A stretch of 64,000 nt of DNA from Anabaena sp051781005. Its GTDB lineage: Bacteria; Cyanobacteriota; Cyanobacteriia; Cyanobacteriales; Nostocaceae. Positions 9,196 through 17,949 of the stretch are shown here, piece by piece (position 1 is the stretch's first letter; each line of letters opens with the position of its first letter). A program made the translations under genes and the position numbers. The stretch spans positions 1-64,000 of the forward strand of contig NZ_JBPWOA010000018.1 in NCBI RefSeq assembly GCF_051781005.1. The letters are read 5' to 3'. The notes below the pieces were generated by a model. That model was not told the DNA's origin and did not search any database. It was given only the letters and a program-made list of their open reading frames with translations.

Positions 9196-11025
9196 ATGGT
9201 AACAACAAAAAAGCGCAAACACTGGGAATTAATATGGCAACTGATTTGCTACAAACCAAAACTATATATCCTTGATAGCATCTACTGGATTTTAATTACA
9301 GGTTTACCCGCCCTACCAGGATTAATCATCCGGGAATTTTTCAATAGTTTAACAAATAAGGAACAATTAGGATTATCACCTCTAGCTTTAATTGCATTAT
9401 TACTAGCCCTGAACTTAGGACATATTGTAATTATATTTGCGGGGAGAGTTACCAAAACCCAGCACCGTTTTCTCATGCGGTCATTACTGCGACATAATTT
9501 ATTAGACCGCCTATTTAAAAATCCTACAGCACAGCCAATGGTTGTTACTAAAGAGTCAGAAACAACTGTATCTCAGGGAGAAATTATTAGCTATTTTCGT
9601 GATGATGCCCAACAAATAGAAGACAACGTGGCATGGATATCAGAACTCTCAGGAGAAGGAATATTTGCCATTCTTTGTTTAGTGACTTTATTAAGTATCA
9701 ACGTACAGATGACGTTGTTTGTATTTCTGCCTTTAGCAGCAATGGTAGTAATTATTCAACGAGCCGAAACTCTGATTAAAAAGTATAGAAAAGCCAGCCG
9801 CCAAGCCACCGAAAAAGTTACAGGAATTTTAGGCGAAATATTTGGTTCAGTTCAAGCGATTAAGGTAGCTGGTGCAGAAAAAAATGTATTAGATTATTTT
9901 CGCACTTTAAATGACCAACGTCGCCAAACCATTATTAAGGATAGTCTGTTTAACGCTATTCTCAAATCTTCCTTTCAAAATATGGTGAATTTGGGAACAG
10001 GAATAATTTTGCTCCTCGCTTCTCAACTAATGCAGAGTGGGGTTAATCAGTTAACAGTAGGTGACTTTGCTTTATTTGTTTATAACATCTCATTTGTGAC
10101 TGGCTTTTTTACTTCTTTCGGTAGTTTTATGGCATTGTCTAAACACACAGAAGTGTCTTTTGATCGGATGGCTAGTTTACTATCTGGTGCATCGGCTGAT
10201 ACATTAGTAGCGCCCAATCAACTTTATCTAAATGACTTGAATTGTTCTCAAAAAGATTTACCCACAATAGAACAACCTTTGCGGAATAAAAAAGATCATT
10301 TTCAATCTTTGAAAGTTTCTCATCTCACTTATATTTATCCTGGTACAAACCAAGGAATTACAGATATTAGCTTTGAAATTCAGCGCGGTAGTTTGACTGT
10401 AATTACTGGTCAAATTGGTTCTGGTAAAACTACATTACTGCGTTTGTTATTAGGATTATTACCTATACAAAGCGGGGAAATTTACTGGAATGGAAATATT
10501 GTGGAAAACCCCGCTACTTTCTTTGTTCCCCCTCGCAGTGCTTATACTCCTCAAATTCCCCAACTTTTTAGTTATACCCTGCGGGAAAATATTTTATTAG
10601 GATTATCTAAAGATGATCAAGATATCGCCACAGCTTTAAACATGGCTGTATTTGAGCAAGATTTAGCAACGATGAATGAAAGTTTAGAAACTTTAGTTGG
10701 TTCTAAAGGTGTGCGGCTTTCTGGTGGACAAATGCAACGAGTAGCAGCCGCTCGGATGTTTGTTCGTCAACCGGAATTAATGGTGTTTGATGACCTTTCC
10801 AGCGCCTTGGATGTGGAGACAGAATTGGCTTTATGGTCGCGGATATTTGTTAATAGCACAGAACAGGAAGAAAATAGTTGGATACCAACCTGTCTTGTTG
10901 TTTCTCATCGTCCTTCTGTGTTGCGTCGCGCTGACCAGATTATTGTCATGAAAGCAGGGAGAGTTGTCGCGCAAGGCAAGTTTAAGGAGATTTTAGCTGA
11001 TGAGCAAGCCGATTGGATTTTTTAG
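9196..11025 (+). CDS. ABC exporter half-transporter, subunit 2
   Basis: 609 residues with the same architecture as the previous gene: exporter membrane domain (about 20-330) and ATPase domain (about 375-609). Motifs: Walker A GQIGSGKTT (about 408), Q-loop YTPQIPQLF, canonical signature LSGGQMQR (about 508), Walker B LMVFDDLSS in which the catalytic Glu is Asp (about 530), H-loop VSHRP (about 570). This subunit has the weak Walker B and the partner the weak signature. In a heterodimer both defects fall in one nucleotide site, as in TM287/288-type exporters. The heterodimer is inferred from adjacency and this complementarity. Confidence 0.9.
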   Translation: MVTTKKRKHWELIWQLICYKPKLYILDSIYWILITGLPALPGLIIREFFNSLTNKEQLGLSPLALIALLLALNLGHIVIIFAGRVTKTQHRFLMRSLLRHNLLDRLFKNPTAQPMVVTKESETTVSQGEIISYFRDDAQQIEDNVAWISELSGEGIFAILCLVTLLSINVQMTLFVFLPLAAMVVIIQRAETLIKKYRKASRQATEKVTGILGEIFGSVQAIKVAGAEKNVLDYFRTLNDQRRQTIIKDSLFNAILKSSFQNMVNLGTGIILLLASQLMQSGVNQLTVGDFALFVYNISFVTGFFTSFGSFMALSKHTEVSFDRMASLLSGASADTLVAPNQLYLNDLNCSQKDLPTIEQPLRNKKDHFQSLKVSHLTYIYPGTNQGITDISFEIQRGSLTVITGQIGSGKTTLLRLLLGLLPIQSGEIYWNGNIVENPATFFVPPRSAYTPQIPQLFSYTLRENILLGLSKDDQDIATALNMAVFEQDLATMNESLETLVGSKGVRLSGGQMQRVAAARMFVRQPELMVFDDLSSALDVETELALWSRIFVNSTEQEENSWIPTCLVVSHRPSVLRRADQIIVMKAGRVVAQGKFKEILADEQADWIF

Positions 11026-11132
11026 TACCAATTTTAGTAAATCACAAACTTTTTCCCAAAGGGCGATCGCCTCCAAAATACTGTAATCTCAATTGATGAC
11101 TTGTATAAATATTTAGTGAAGTAATCATCAAT

Positions 11133-12128
11133 ATGTCAACCAACAAAACTCACAATAATTGTCGTTTTTGTTCCGAGATTTCCCAAGCTAACGGTGAAGA
11201 CCCCATTGGTTCAGCTGTAACATTAGAACAATACTTAATTATCGAAGCTGCACAACCTTGGCCAATTAATATTTGGATTGAACCTGACCCCATGCCACAA
11301 GGTGTATTAGACGCATTAAAATTTGCTTGGTAAAGTGGTGGGGCAATTCGACAACTTGCGATCGCACCAGACAAAGAATACTCCCATCCCGATTATACTC
11401 GTGTATTCTACTATCGCCGACCAGCAAAGTTTTTTGCCCAATTTGAGAAACATGAGTTTATCGTACCTCATGGTTTAGTGGGTTCTTTGGCATTAGCTTT
11501 AGTCAAAAATCCAGAAGAATTACCAAACTTTAGCCAATATCGCCAACAAACAAATCACATTCGAGAAATACTCGTTTGCAACCACGGGAATGTGGATGTG
11601 GCTTGTAGTAGATTTGGTTATCCGATTTATAAAAAATTACGTTCTGAATACGCTGCTGCAACTGACAGTAACTTACGTTTTTGGCGATGTAGTCATTTTG
11701 GTGGACACGAATTTGCACCTACCTTAGTTGACTTACCCCAAGGACAATATTGGGGTCATTTAAAACCCGAAATTTTAGATTTATTAGTCCGACGTAATGG
11801 TTCAGTTAAAGAACTGTATCCATACTATCGAGGCTGGGGTGGCTTATCCTTCTTTGAACAAATTGCCGAACGAGAAATTTGGATGCAGGAAGATTGGAAA
11901 TGGCTGGAATATCACAAAGCCGGTCAAGTTTTAGCAAGTGATGAAATTAATCAAGAATGGGCTGATGTTCGCATTGATTACACCACAGCCGATGGAAATA
12001 TTAGAAGTGCATATCAAGCCAAGGTGGAGATGAAAGGTTCAGTTATGACAGCTTGGAAATCAGGAGAAAACCCAACTTTAGAGGAAGTAAAGCAGTATCA
12101 CGTCAGTAGTCTAGTGAAATTGGCATAA
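11133..12128 (+). pseudogene. Sucrase/ferredoxin-like family gene interrupted by one in-frame stop
   Basis: From ATG 11133 the frame runs 66 codons (MSTNKTHNNCRFCSEIS...) to a TAA at 11331-11333. The same frame then continues without a break to 12128 (SGGAIRQLAIAPDKEYSHP..., later HGNVDVACSRFGYPIYKKL and CSHFGGHEFAPTLVDLPQG). Together this is one protein of about 331 residues of the sucrase-ferredoxin-like (thioredoxin-fold) type, with the C-x-x-C near the N-terminus and the second C...H region intact. One substitution (for example AAA to TAA) explains the break. The downstream part could restart at GTG 11478. A recent pseudogene, a sequencing error and stop read-through are all possible. Confidence 0.8.
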
Positions 12129-12190
12129 TAAAAATTGGATCGGATTTTTAGGGAGAACTGATAGCAAATAGCTGTCTCTTGCTGAAGAAA

Positions 12191-12304
12191 TTAAGTTTTT
12201 ATTAACAAATCAAAATCATAAGATTTAGAGTTTATACCAAATTGCTTACGAAAAGCATCTGCAAAACGACTTTTGTTTGCATAACCAACAGCACCCGCTA
12301 ATTG
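12191..12304 (-). pseudogene. Remnant of an AraC-family C-terminal DNA-binding domain
   Basis: On the minus strand the frame ending at 12191 reads QLAGAVGYANKSRFADAFRK followed by QFGINSKSYDFDLLIKT and a stop, which is the second HTH and tail of an AraC regulator (compare AKAVGFANRGYFAASFRRKFGVNP in the regulator at 1923). Upstream it is cut by an in-frame TGA at 12305-12307. No clear AraC sequence can be read further up to 12613, although minus-strand frames there are partly open. It is best seen as a decayed second AraC gene. Confidence 0.7.
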
Positions 12305-12307
12305 TCA

Positions 12308-12742
12308 GTTTCACTGGTTTTTGCTGGAATTTTTATGATCAGTCTGTTCCGGTTATTCACGCTATTACTTTGACACCTAAACACAGGAAAGGTGTTGCAA
12401 ATCGTTGATAGTCGTTCTTTACCTTTGGGCGATCGCATATAATTGTTCATCAAGGCGTTTCTTGGCAAGCAGTAATCTGCCTTCTGATTGATGACTATAT
12501 AACGGTTTCTGAACAATCTGATTGAGTAAAGATACCGTTTGCTTAATGGAGAAGTACGACGAGAACACACGTCTATTTTCCCAGGTTTCGATAATACTCA
12601 CCAATAACCAGTCTTGCAGATTATTGTTGAATATCTGATCAAACCCAACAATGGATTAAACTGGTTATTTGGAGTGGAAGTTTGTAAAACCTCGTTTTTG
12701 ACTCATTTTTCTATGGTTACAAGACTTGCAGCGATTTATGGG
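12308..12742. other. Region without a clear gene before clpS
   Basis: Several short overlapping minus-strand frames (12298-12604) have no recognisable motif and probably belong to the decayed AraC locus. The 5' part of the frame that includes clpS (12614-12742) reads unlike any ClpS extension and is treated as leader. Confidence 0.4.
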
Positions 12743-13036
12743 ATGGCTACAGCACCAACTGTAACACCTGACCGGGTTAATCAAGTTACTCGCAAAACTT
12801 ATCCGAATTACAAAGTGATTGTGTTGAATGACGATTTTAATACTTTTCAACACGTGGCTGAGTGTTTGCTAAAGTATATTCCGGGAATGTCGAGCGATCG
12901 CGCTTGGGATCTTACCAATCAGATACATCACGAAGGACAGGCGATTGTTTGGGTAGGACCTCAAGAACCTGCGGAACTTTACCACCAACAGCTACGACGG
13001 GCTGGGTTGACTATGGCCCCCCTGGAAGCAGCTTAA
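12743..13036 (+). CDS. clpS: ATP-dependent Clp protease adaptor ClpS
   Basis: Small adaptor that binds N-degron substrates and delivers them to ClpA/ClpC-ClpP. From ATG 12743 the protein has 97 residues: a flexible N-terminal tail, then the conserved core KVIVLNDDFNTFQHVAECL, with the Asn-Asp-Asp of the N-end-recognition pocket, and later HHEGQAIVWVGPQEPAELY. The frame is open upstream to 12614 and also has an ATG at 12713, but the ATG at 12743 (MATAPTVTPDR) gives normal family length. The DUF2103 gene follows after 5 bases, so both are probably co-transcribed. Confidence 0.92.
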   Translation: MATAPTVTPDRVNQVTRKTYPNYKVIVLNDDFNTFQHVAECLLKYIPGMSSDRAWDLTNQIHHEGQAIVWVGPQEPAELYHQQLRRAGLTMAPLEAA

Positions 13037-13041
13037 TCATC

Positions 13042-13338
13042 ATGAACAAACCCACGGATGGCAGACTAGTTTGGAATCACTCTACTCACATTTCTGGACT
13101 AATCCCAATTTTAGAACGTTTGTGTCGGCATGATGGCATTCACACAGTCACACCTGCGGTGATTGGACGGGTGAGAGGTCATTGTCCCAAAATGCAGTTG
13201 CGTGTGTCTGTACCCATTCGCGGGGGTTATAAAGTCATTGCACGGCAGGGTAAGACGGTTCAAGAGGTATTTATCCTCACAACTTTGCTTCAGGAACAAC
13301 TGGAAAGTGCGATCGCGATCGCTATGAGAATTACATGA
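13042..13338 (+). CDS. DUF2103 family protein (predicted metal-binding)
   Basis: 98 residues from ATG 13042 (MNKPTDGRLVWNHSTHISGL). Conserved-looking features are NHSTHISG near the start and a basic, glycine-rich core (IGRVRGHCPKMQLRVSVPI, GGYKVIARQGKTVQEVF). I place it in DUF2103, a small family annotated as possibly metal-binding; its function is unknown. It begins 5 bases after clpS and ends just before a strong terminator, so clpS-DUF2103 looks like a complete two-gene operon. Confidence 0.75.
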   Translation: MNKPTDGRLVWNHSTHISGLIPILERLCRHDGIHTVTPAVIGRVRGHCPKMQLRVSVPIRGGYKVIARQGKTVQEVFILTTLLQEQLESAIAIAMRIT

Positions 13339-13358
13339 ATCCGACGATTAATCAACGG

Positions 13359-13380
13359 AGGAGCTAAAAACGCTCCTTTT
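13359..13380 (+). terminator. Rho-independent terminator of the clpS operon
   Basis: AGGAGC / GCTCCT stem with a 7-base A-rich loop followed by a short T run, 20 bases after the DUF2103 stop. Confidence 0.7.
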
Positions 13381-13391
13381 ACGACTTTTGA

Positions 13392-13721
13392 CTACTCCTC
13401 AACACGATGTACCGCAAACTTATGTAATGGCAAACTAAGAATACAAGAAAAAGTTAACAAATATGACAAAGCTATAGTGATTCTCAAGGTCATTGTTAAA
13501 CCTTCCCAATTCGGTAAAACTATTTTCTCAATTCCAAAAGCAACACAGTAAACTAGCCAGTAAGCAAAGCTCATCCTTAACAGGATTTCCTCTGTTTCTT
13601 GGGCTTCATCTTTTTGTTTTTTTTGTTTATTATTATCCCACAGCATCAATAGACCAAGAATACAAGCTACACAAGAAACAGCAACTACAAATTCATGACA
13701 AAATAGATTTACCGAATGCAT
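13392..13721 (-). CDS. Small hypothetical membrane protein
   Basis: 109 residues with about three membrane helices: residues 8-28 (FVVAVSCVACILGLLML), 50-66 (FAYWLVYCVAFGIEKIV) and 78-98 (ITIALSYLLTFSCILSL). A charged Lys/Gln/Glu stretch (NNKQKKQKDEAQETEE) lies between the first two. I do not recognise the family. It is convergent with the clpS operon. Coding is supported by the regular hydrophobic/charged pattern and lack of a competing frame, but homologues were not checked. Confidence 0.55.
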   Translation of the reverse strand: MHSVNLFCHEFVVAVSCVACILGLLMLWDNNKQKKQKDEAQETEEILLRMSFAYWLVYCVAFGIEKIVLPNWEGLTMTLRITIALSYLLTFSCILSLPLHKFAVHRVEE

Positions 13722-13845
13722 TTGCCTTTATCCCACTATTTTGATTTTTCTATTGTCAATTAGTCTAAAGGCATAGTCCCAGAGATTATTCAAAATAGTT
13801 ACAAACTGCAATAGTTAATAGCAATATCTGTAAACAATTGCAACA

Positions 13846-13923
13846 TATACAGCAGAATTCAGGAGTCAGAAGTCAGGAGTCAGAATCATCTAGAACCTGA
13901 AAAATACTGTATTCTGCTGTATA
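13846..13923. repeat. 78-bp element with perfect 13-bp terminal inverted repeats
   Basis: Left end TATACAGCAGAAT (13846-13858) and right end ATTCTGCTGTATA (13911-13923) are perfect inverted copies. The inside holds direct repeats of (G)GAGTCAGAA. There is no coding capacity, so it is MITE- or REP-like. It lies 13 bases before the moaE stop and could fold into a long hairpin. Confidence 0.75.
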
Positions 13924-13935
13924 TAGAAAAAAACT

Positions 13936-14406
13936 TCAAGATTCTTGTTCACAAGCACCAATACTTACCCAGGAACTAGAACCATCTTGCCAATGTTCTT
14001 TCTTCCAAATTGGTGCATTATGTTTAAGGGTATCAATTGCATACTGACAAGCTGCAAACGCCTCACCTCGATGCGGACACCCCACAGCTACTAAAACACT
14101 GATTTCGCCGATTTTTAACCGCCCAATGCGATGACATATCACAACGCGATTTACATCAGGCCATTGGCAACGAATATCAGCTGCAATTTGATAAAATACT
14201 TGCAAAGCCATCGGTTCGTAAGCTTGATACTCTAAAGCCACCACAGGTTTCCCATCGGTTTGATTACGAACCATACCACTCATCAGCACCACTGCACCAT
14301 TAGCCGGGTTGTTAGCTTGATCGTATATTTCCTCAAGAGATAATGGAGCAAAGGAAATACCAAAGCTATCTTCGACTTTAGGTTTTATGGGAAGTTTCGT
14401 TTTCAT
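13936..14406 (-). CDS. moaE: Molybdopterin synthase catalytic (large) subunit MoaE
   Basis: Transfers sulfur from MoaD thiocarboxylate to precursor Z to make molybdopterin, needed for example by nitrate reductase. From the ATG at 14406 (MKTKLPIKP) it has 156 residues. Motifs: GAVVLMSGMVRNQTDGKPVVALEYQAYEP, then HRIGRLKIGEISVLVAVGCPHR with the conserved His-Arg pairs, and the catalytic-lysine region PIWKKEHW. The frame is open back to 14478 but those 24 residues are not family-like. moaD is not adjacent in this window. Confidence 0.93.
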   Translation of the reverse strand: MKTKLPIKPKVEDSFGISFAPLSLEEIYDQANNPANGAVVLMSGMVRNQTDGKPVVALEYQAYEPMALQVFYQIAADIRCQWPDVNRVVICHRIGRLKIGEISVLVAVGCPHRGEAFAACQYAIDTLKHNAPIWKKEHWQDGSSSWVSIGACEQES

Positions 14407-14478
14407 GGCTAAGTTCTGAAACAGTGGATAGCTTGATAGTAAGTGCTGAGTCTTGAGTCCTGTAAGAGAACTCCACAC

Positions 14479-15093
14479 AATAAATATATAATACAGTGTA
14501 TTTCTTTTGTTACATACATTATATAATGTCTGCTAGGCGGATATATGGCGAATATATATTTAACTTGTATATCTCTGAGTTTTAGGAATAGGCAGGGTTT
14601 TAGAGAAGCTATACCTCTTACCAATGCGAATTTTCATTAAACAAAAAGAGTAAATTAATATCACCGCTCATTAAATTTTTACATGATTTTATTATTGAAG
14701 GAGTGATTTAATTGCATAAAAATATTCCCAATCTATTAGTAAATATCCTGAATTTCAATTTAATTACTACAAATAATTACTACAAAAACTCTATTTTCCT
14801 GTCATCCTCCCTTAGAAAGATTAATATATAATTGGCAAACAATGAATTTATGTGTTTACTGAACATTAGACATCCCTCAATAGTAACTTTATGAACCGAT
14901 GAAGTACAGTAATAATTTAATTGACAAAGGAGAAAATTTACTATTAAGGCTACCAATTAGGAGAGGCATATCATACTTTAATCCAAAATTTAAGCAGGGC
15001 GTATTTGCCGATTCCCTGTTTATGAAGAGTTTAAAACAGAGATTCATACGAGGTTACGTAGTCATTTTCTAAAAATATAGTAGGAAAAATTTG
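14479..15093. other. 615-base AT-rich intergenic region
   Basis: Lies between the divergent moaE and hybrid-kinase genes. No convincing coding frame or structured RNA was seen; it presumably holds both promoters. Confidence 0.5.
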
Positions 15094-17931
15094 ATGAAAT
15101 TCCCAGTGTCTAACAATGAAGCAGCAAGACTTAAGACTCTTCACCAGTATAAAATTCTGGATAGTTCACCAGAAGAACCTTTCGACGATTTAGCATTGTT
15201 AGCCGCGCAGATTTGCAACACACCTATTGCTGTGATTAATCTGATTGATGCCCATCGTCAGTGGTTCAAGGCTAAGGTAGGGTTAGATATTCAGGAAATG
15301 CCTAGAGATGCAGGTTTTTGTCCAATTTGCGTGCTAGAAGGTAAGGTTTTGGTTATTCCTAACACATTGGCAGATGAACATTTTGCCACAGCAGATATTG
15401 TTACCTCAGAACCATATGTCAGGTTTTATGCAGGCATACCTTTAATTGTCCCAGGAGGTGAGGTAATAGGAACTTTGTGCGTAGTGGATAAAATACCACG
15501 TCAAATTACTCCTCAACAGTTAGCAGGATTAGAATCTATTAGTCGCCTTGTAGTTAGACAATTAGAAATTAGGCGCAATTTAGCCGAACTGTCCCATATA
15601 AATGAAGAGTATAAAGATGCACAATTAGCACTGCGTCAAAGTGAATCTACCTTACACAGCTTTTTCGAGAGTGCGCCAATGATGATGGGAATTGTGGAAT
15701 TAGTTGATAACGACATTCTACATATTTCTGATAATCCCAATACGGCAAAATTTTTGGGACTTACCCCAGAAGCAATGCAAAATCGTCTAGCGCGGGAAAT
15801 GGGTGCAGAGAAGAGGGATTTAAACCAGTGGATCAATTACTATCGTCAAGCAGAACTTACCCAGTTACCAGTTAGGTTTGAATATTCTTACGAAACTCCC
15901 CAAGGACAAACTTGGTTATCAGCGACAGTTTCTGCGATCGCTAAAAATCATGGTAGTAGTCAGCAATTCGCCTATATAGTAGAAGATATTACTGAACGCA
16001 AGCAGGCAGAAAATGAATTGCGTTGGCAAGAAGCACTTTTGCGATCAATGAATAGTGTTTCACCATTGGCACTTTATGTTGTTGACAATCGTACTGATGA
16101 CATCCTTTATTTTAATGATCGCTTCTGTGAAATTTGGAAAATTGAACATCTCAAAAAGCACATGGAAGCGCAAAAATTAAAAAATCAAGATATTCTTCCT
16201 GATTGTTTCCAATTAATAGCAGATATTGCTGGCTTCACAGCATCATGTCAAGCTCTACAAGATGAAACGAATCGTTCTGTAATTGAAGATGAAATTAGCT
16301 TTAATGATGGGCGCATTATCCGGCGTTTTTCTACTCAAATTCGGAATACATCTGCTAAATATTTTGGTCGTTTGTACATCTTTGAAGATATTACAGCCCG
16401 TAAACAAGTAGAACAAAAACTCCGCGAACAAGCTGCATTACTCGATATTACCACCGATGCCATTGTCGTGAGAGATTTAGAAAATAAGATATTGCTATGG
16501 AATAAAAGTGCTGAGAAATTATATGCTTGGAAAGCTGAAGAAGTTATAGACAAGAATACTGATGAAATCTGGGTTGATGAATCTGTGGAAGAACAACAGA
16601 AAATTTATCAAACCGTCCTAGCGCATGGTTTATGGCAAGGAGAGTTAAATAAAAAGACAAAATTTGGTACAGAAATCATAGTCGAAAGTTGCTGGACTTT
16701 AGTACATGATGAATATAGTCAAGCTAATTCCATCCTGGTTATTGACACTGATATTACTCAGAAAAAACAGTTAGAACACCAATTTTTACGCGCTCAACGA
16801 ATGGAAAGTATTGGTACTTTAGCTAGTGGAATTGCTCATGATTTAAACAATGTACTATCACCCATTTTAATGTCAGCACATTTATTAAAAAATAAATATC
16901 ATGATCAAGAAACTCAGCAGATATTATCAATTATAGAAAATAATGCCAAACGGGGTGCTAATTTAGTTAAACAAGTCCTTTCCTTCGCCAGGGGAATTCA
17001 AGGTAATACCTATGGTGGCATCAACCAACGTGCAGTAATTCAAGTTAAATATTTGATTTCAGAAATGCAGCAGATTGTTGAACAAACATTTCCTAAATCA
17101 ATCATAATTAATGCGGAAATTCAGCCAAATTTATCGCCAATTTGTGGTGATATTACCCAACTAGACCAAGTATTGATTAATTTATGCTTAAATGCTCGCG
17201 ATGCCATGCCCAATGGTGGTACGTTAACAATAACTGCTGAGAATATTTGGATTGATAAAACCTATGTGCAAATGCATTTAGACGCGAAAGTTGGTTCTTA
17301 TATTGTCATCAAGATTAGTGATACAGGAACTGGTATTTCCAGTAGCATATTAGATAGAATATTTGAACCTTTTTTCACAACTAAAGAATTTGGCAAAGGT
17401 ACAGGACTGGGTTTATCAACAGTTATAGGCATTATTAAAGGTCATGGTGGTTTCATTACTGTGTCTAGTTCTGTTGGCAAAGGTACAGCCTTTAAATTAT
17501 ATTTGCCAGCGGTTTATACAGAAGTTGTCGAGTCTTTAATAGAAATAGAAATGCCTATCGGCAATGGAGAATGGATTTTACTGGTAGATGACGAAGTTTC
17601 TATTCAGGAGATTACCAAAACTTCATTAGAAAACTATAATTACAAGGTAATTACTGCTGGTGATGGAGAGAAAGCCTTAACTTTATATAAGCAAAATAAA
17701 GATAAAATTAATACTGTAATTATTGATATGATGATGCCAAATATGGATGGAGCTACCACTATTTACAAATTGCAAAATATTAATCCACAACTAAAAATAA
17801 TTATTATTAGTGGACTAGGAATGAATGAAAACTTTTTGTTAGAAAATGCGTATCAAAATATAGTTTTTTTATCCAAACCATTCACAGTACAAGAACTATT
17901 AAAAACTCTAGCTCAACTTAAGAGTCAGTAA
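15094..17931 (+). CDS. Hybrid sensor histidine kinase, GAF-PAS-PAS-PAS-HisKA-HATPase-REC
   Basis: Signal-transducing kinase of 945 residues with no membrane segment. Domains: GAF (about 20-160), three PAS/PAC units (about 185-310, 315-435, 440-560; each closes with a DIT-x-R/K-K motif), HisKA with the phospho-acceptor His in GIAHDLNNVL (codon at 16837), HATPase with NARDAMPNGGT, DTGTGI and GKGTGLGLSTV, and a C-terminal receiver with Asp in VIIDMMMPNMDG (codon at 17725). A TTG precedes the ATG used here. It is the first of four same-strand signalling genes. Its kinase-receiver half closely resembles that of the gene at 20601, suggesting duplication. Confidence 0.92.
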   Translation: MKFPVSNNEAARLKTLHQYKILDSSPEEPFDDLALLAAQICNTPIAVINLIDAHRQWFKAKVGLDIQEMPRDAGFCPICVLEGKVLVIPNTLADEHFATADIVTSEPYVRFYAGIPLIVPGGEVIGTLCVVDKIPRQITPQQLAGLESISRLVVRQLEIRRNLAELSHINEEYKDAQLALRQSESTLHSFFESAPMMMGIVELVDNDILHISDNPNTAKFLGLTPEAMQNRLAREMGAEKRDLNQWINYYRQAELTQLPVRFEYSYETPQGQTWLSATVSAIAKNHGSSQQFAYIVEDITERKQAENELRWQEALLRSMNSVSPLALYVVDNRTDDILYFNDRFCEIWKIEHLKKHMEAQKLKNQDILPDCFQLIADIAGFTASCQALQDETNRSVIEDEISFNDGRIIRRFSTQIRNTSAKYFGRLYIFEDITARKQVEQKLREQAALLDITTDAIVVRDLENKILLWNKSAEKLYAWKAEEVIDKNTDEIWVDESVEEQQKIYQTVLAHGLWQGELNKKTKFGTEIIVESCWTLVHDEYSQANSILVIDTDITQKKQLEHQFLRAQRMESIGTLASGIAHDLNNVLSPILMSAHLLKNKYHDQETQQILSIIENNAKRGANLVKQVLSFARGIQGNTYGGINQRAVIQVKYLISEMQQIVEQTFPKSIIINAEIQPNLSPICGDITQLDQVLINLCLNARDAMPNGGTLTITAENIWIDKTYVQMHLDAKVGSYIVIKISDTGTGISSSILDRIFEPFFTTKEFGKGTGLGLSTVIGIIKGHGGFITVSSSVGKGTAFKLYLPAVYTEVVESLIEIEMPIGNGEWILLVDDEVSIQEITKTSLENYNYKVITAGDGEKALTLYKQNKDKINTVIIDMMMPNMDGATTIYKLQNINPQLKIIIISGLGMNENFLLENAYQNIVFLSKPFTVQELLKTLAQLKSQ

Positions 17932-17949
17932 CAGTTATATAAATTTAAA

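Noticed and set aside
12298..12604. Minus-strand frames of 61 and 90 codons
   Set aside because: No motif, overlapping each other, and next to an AraC remnant; most likely decayed sequence.
12614..12742. Long N-terminal extension of ClpS
   Set aside because: Not ClpS-like; the ATG at 12743 gives the normal family length and start.
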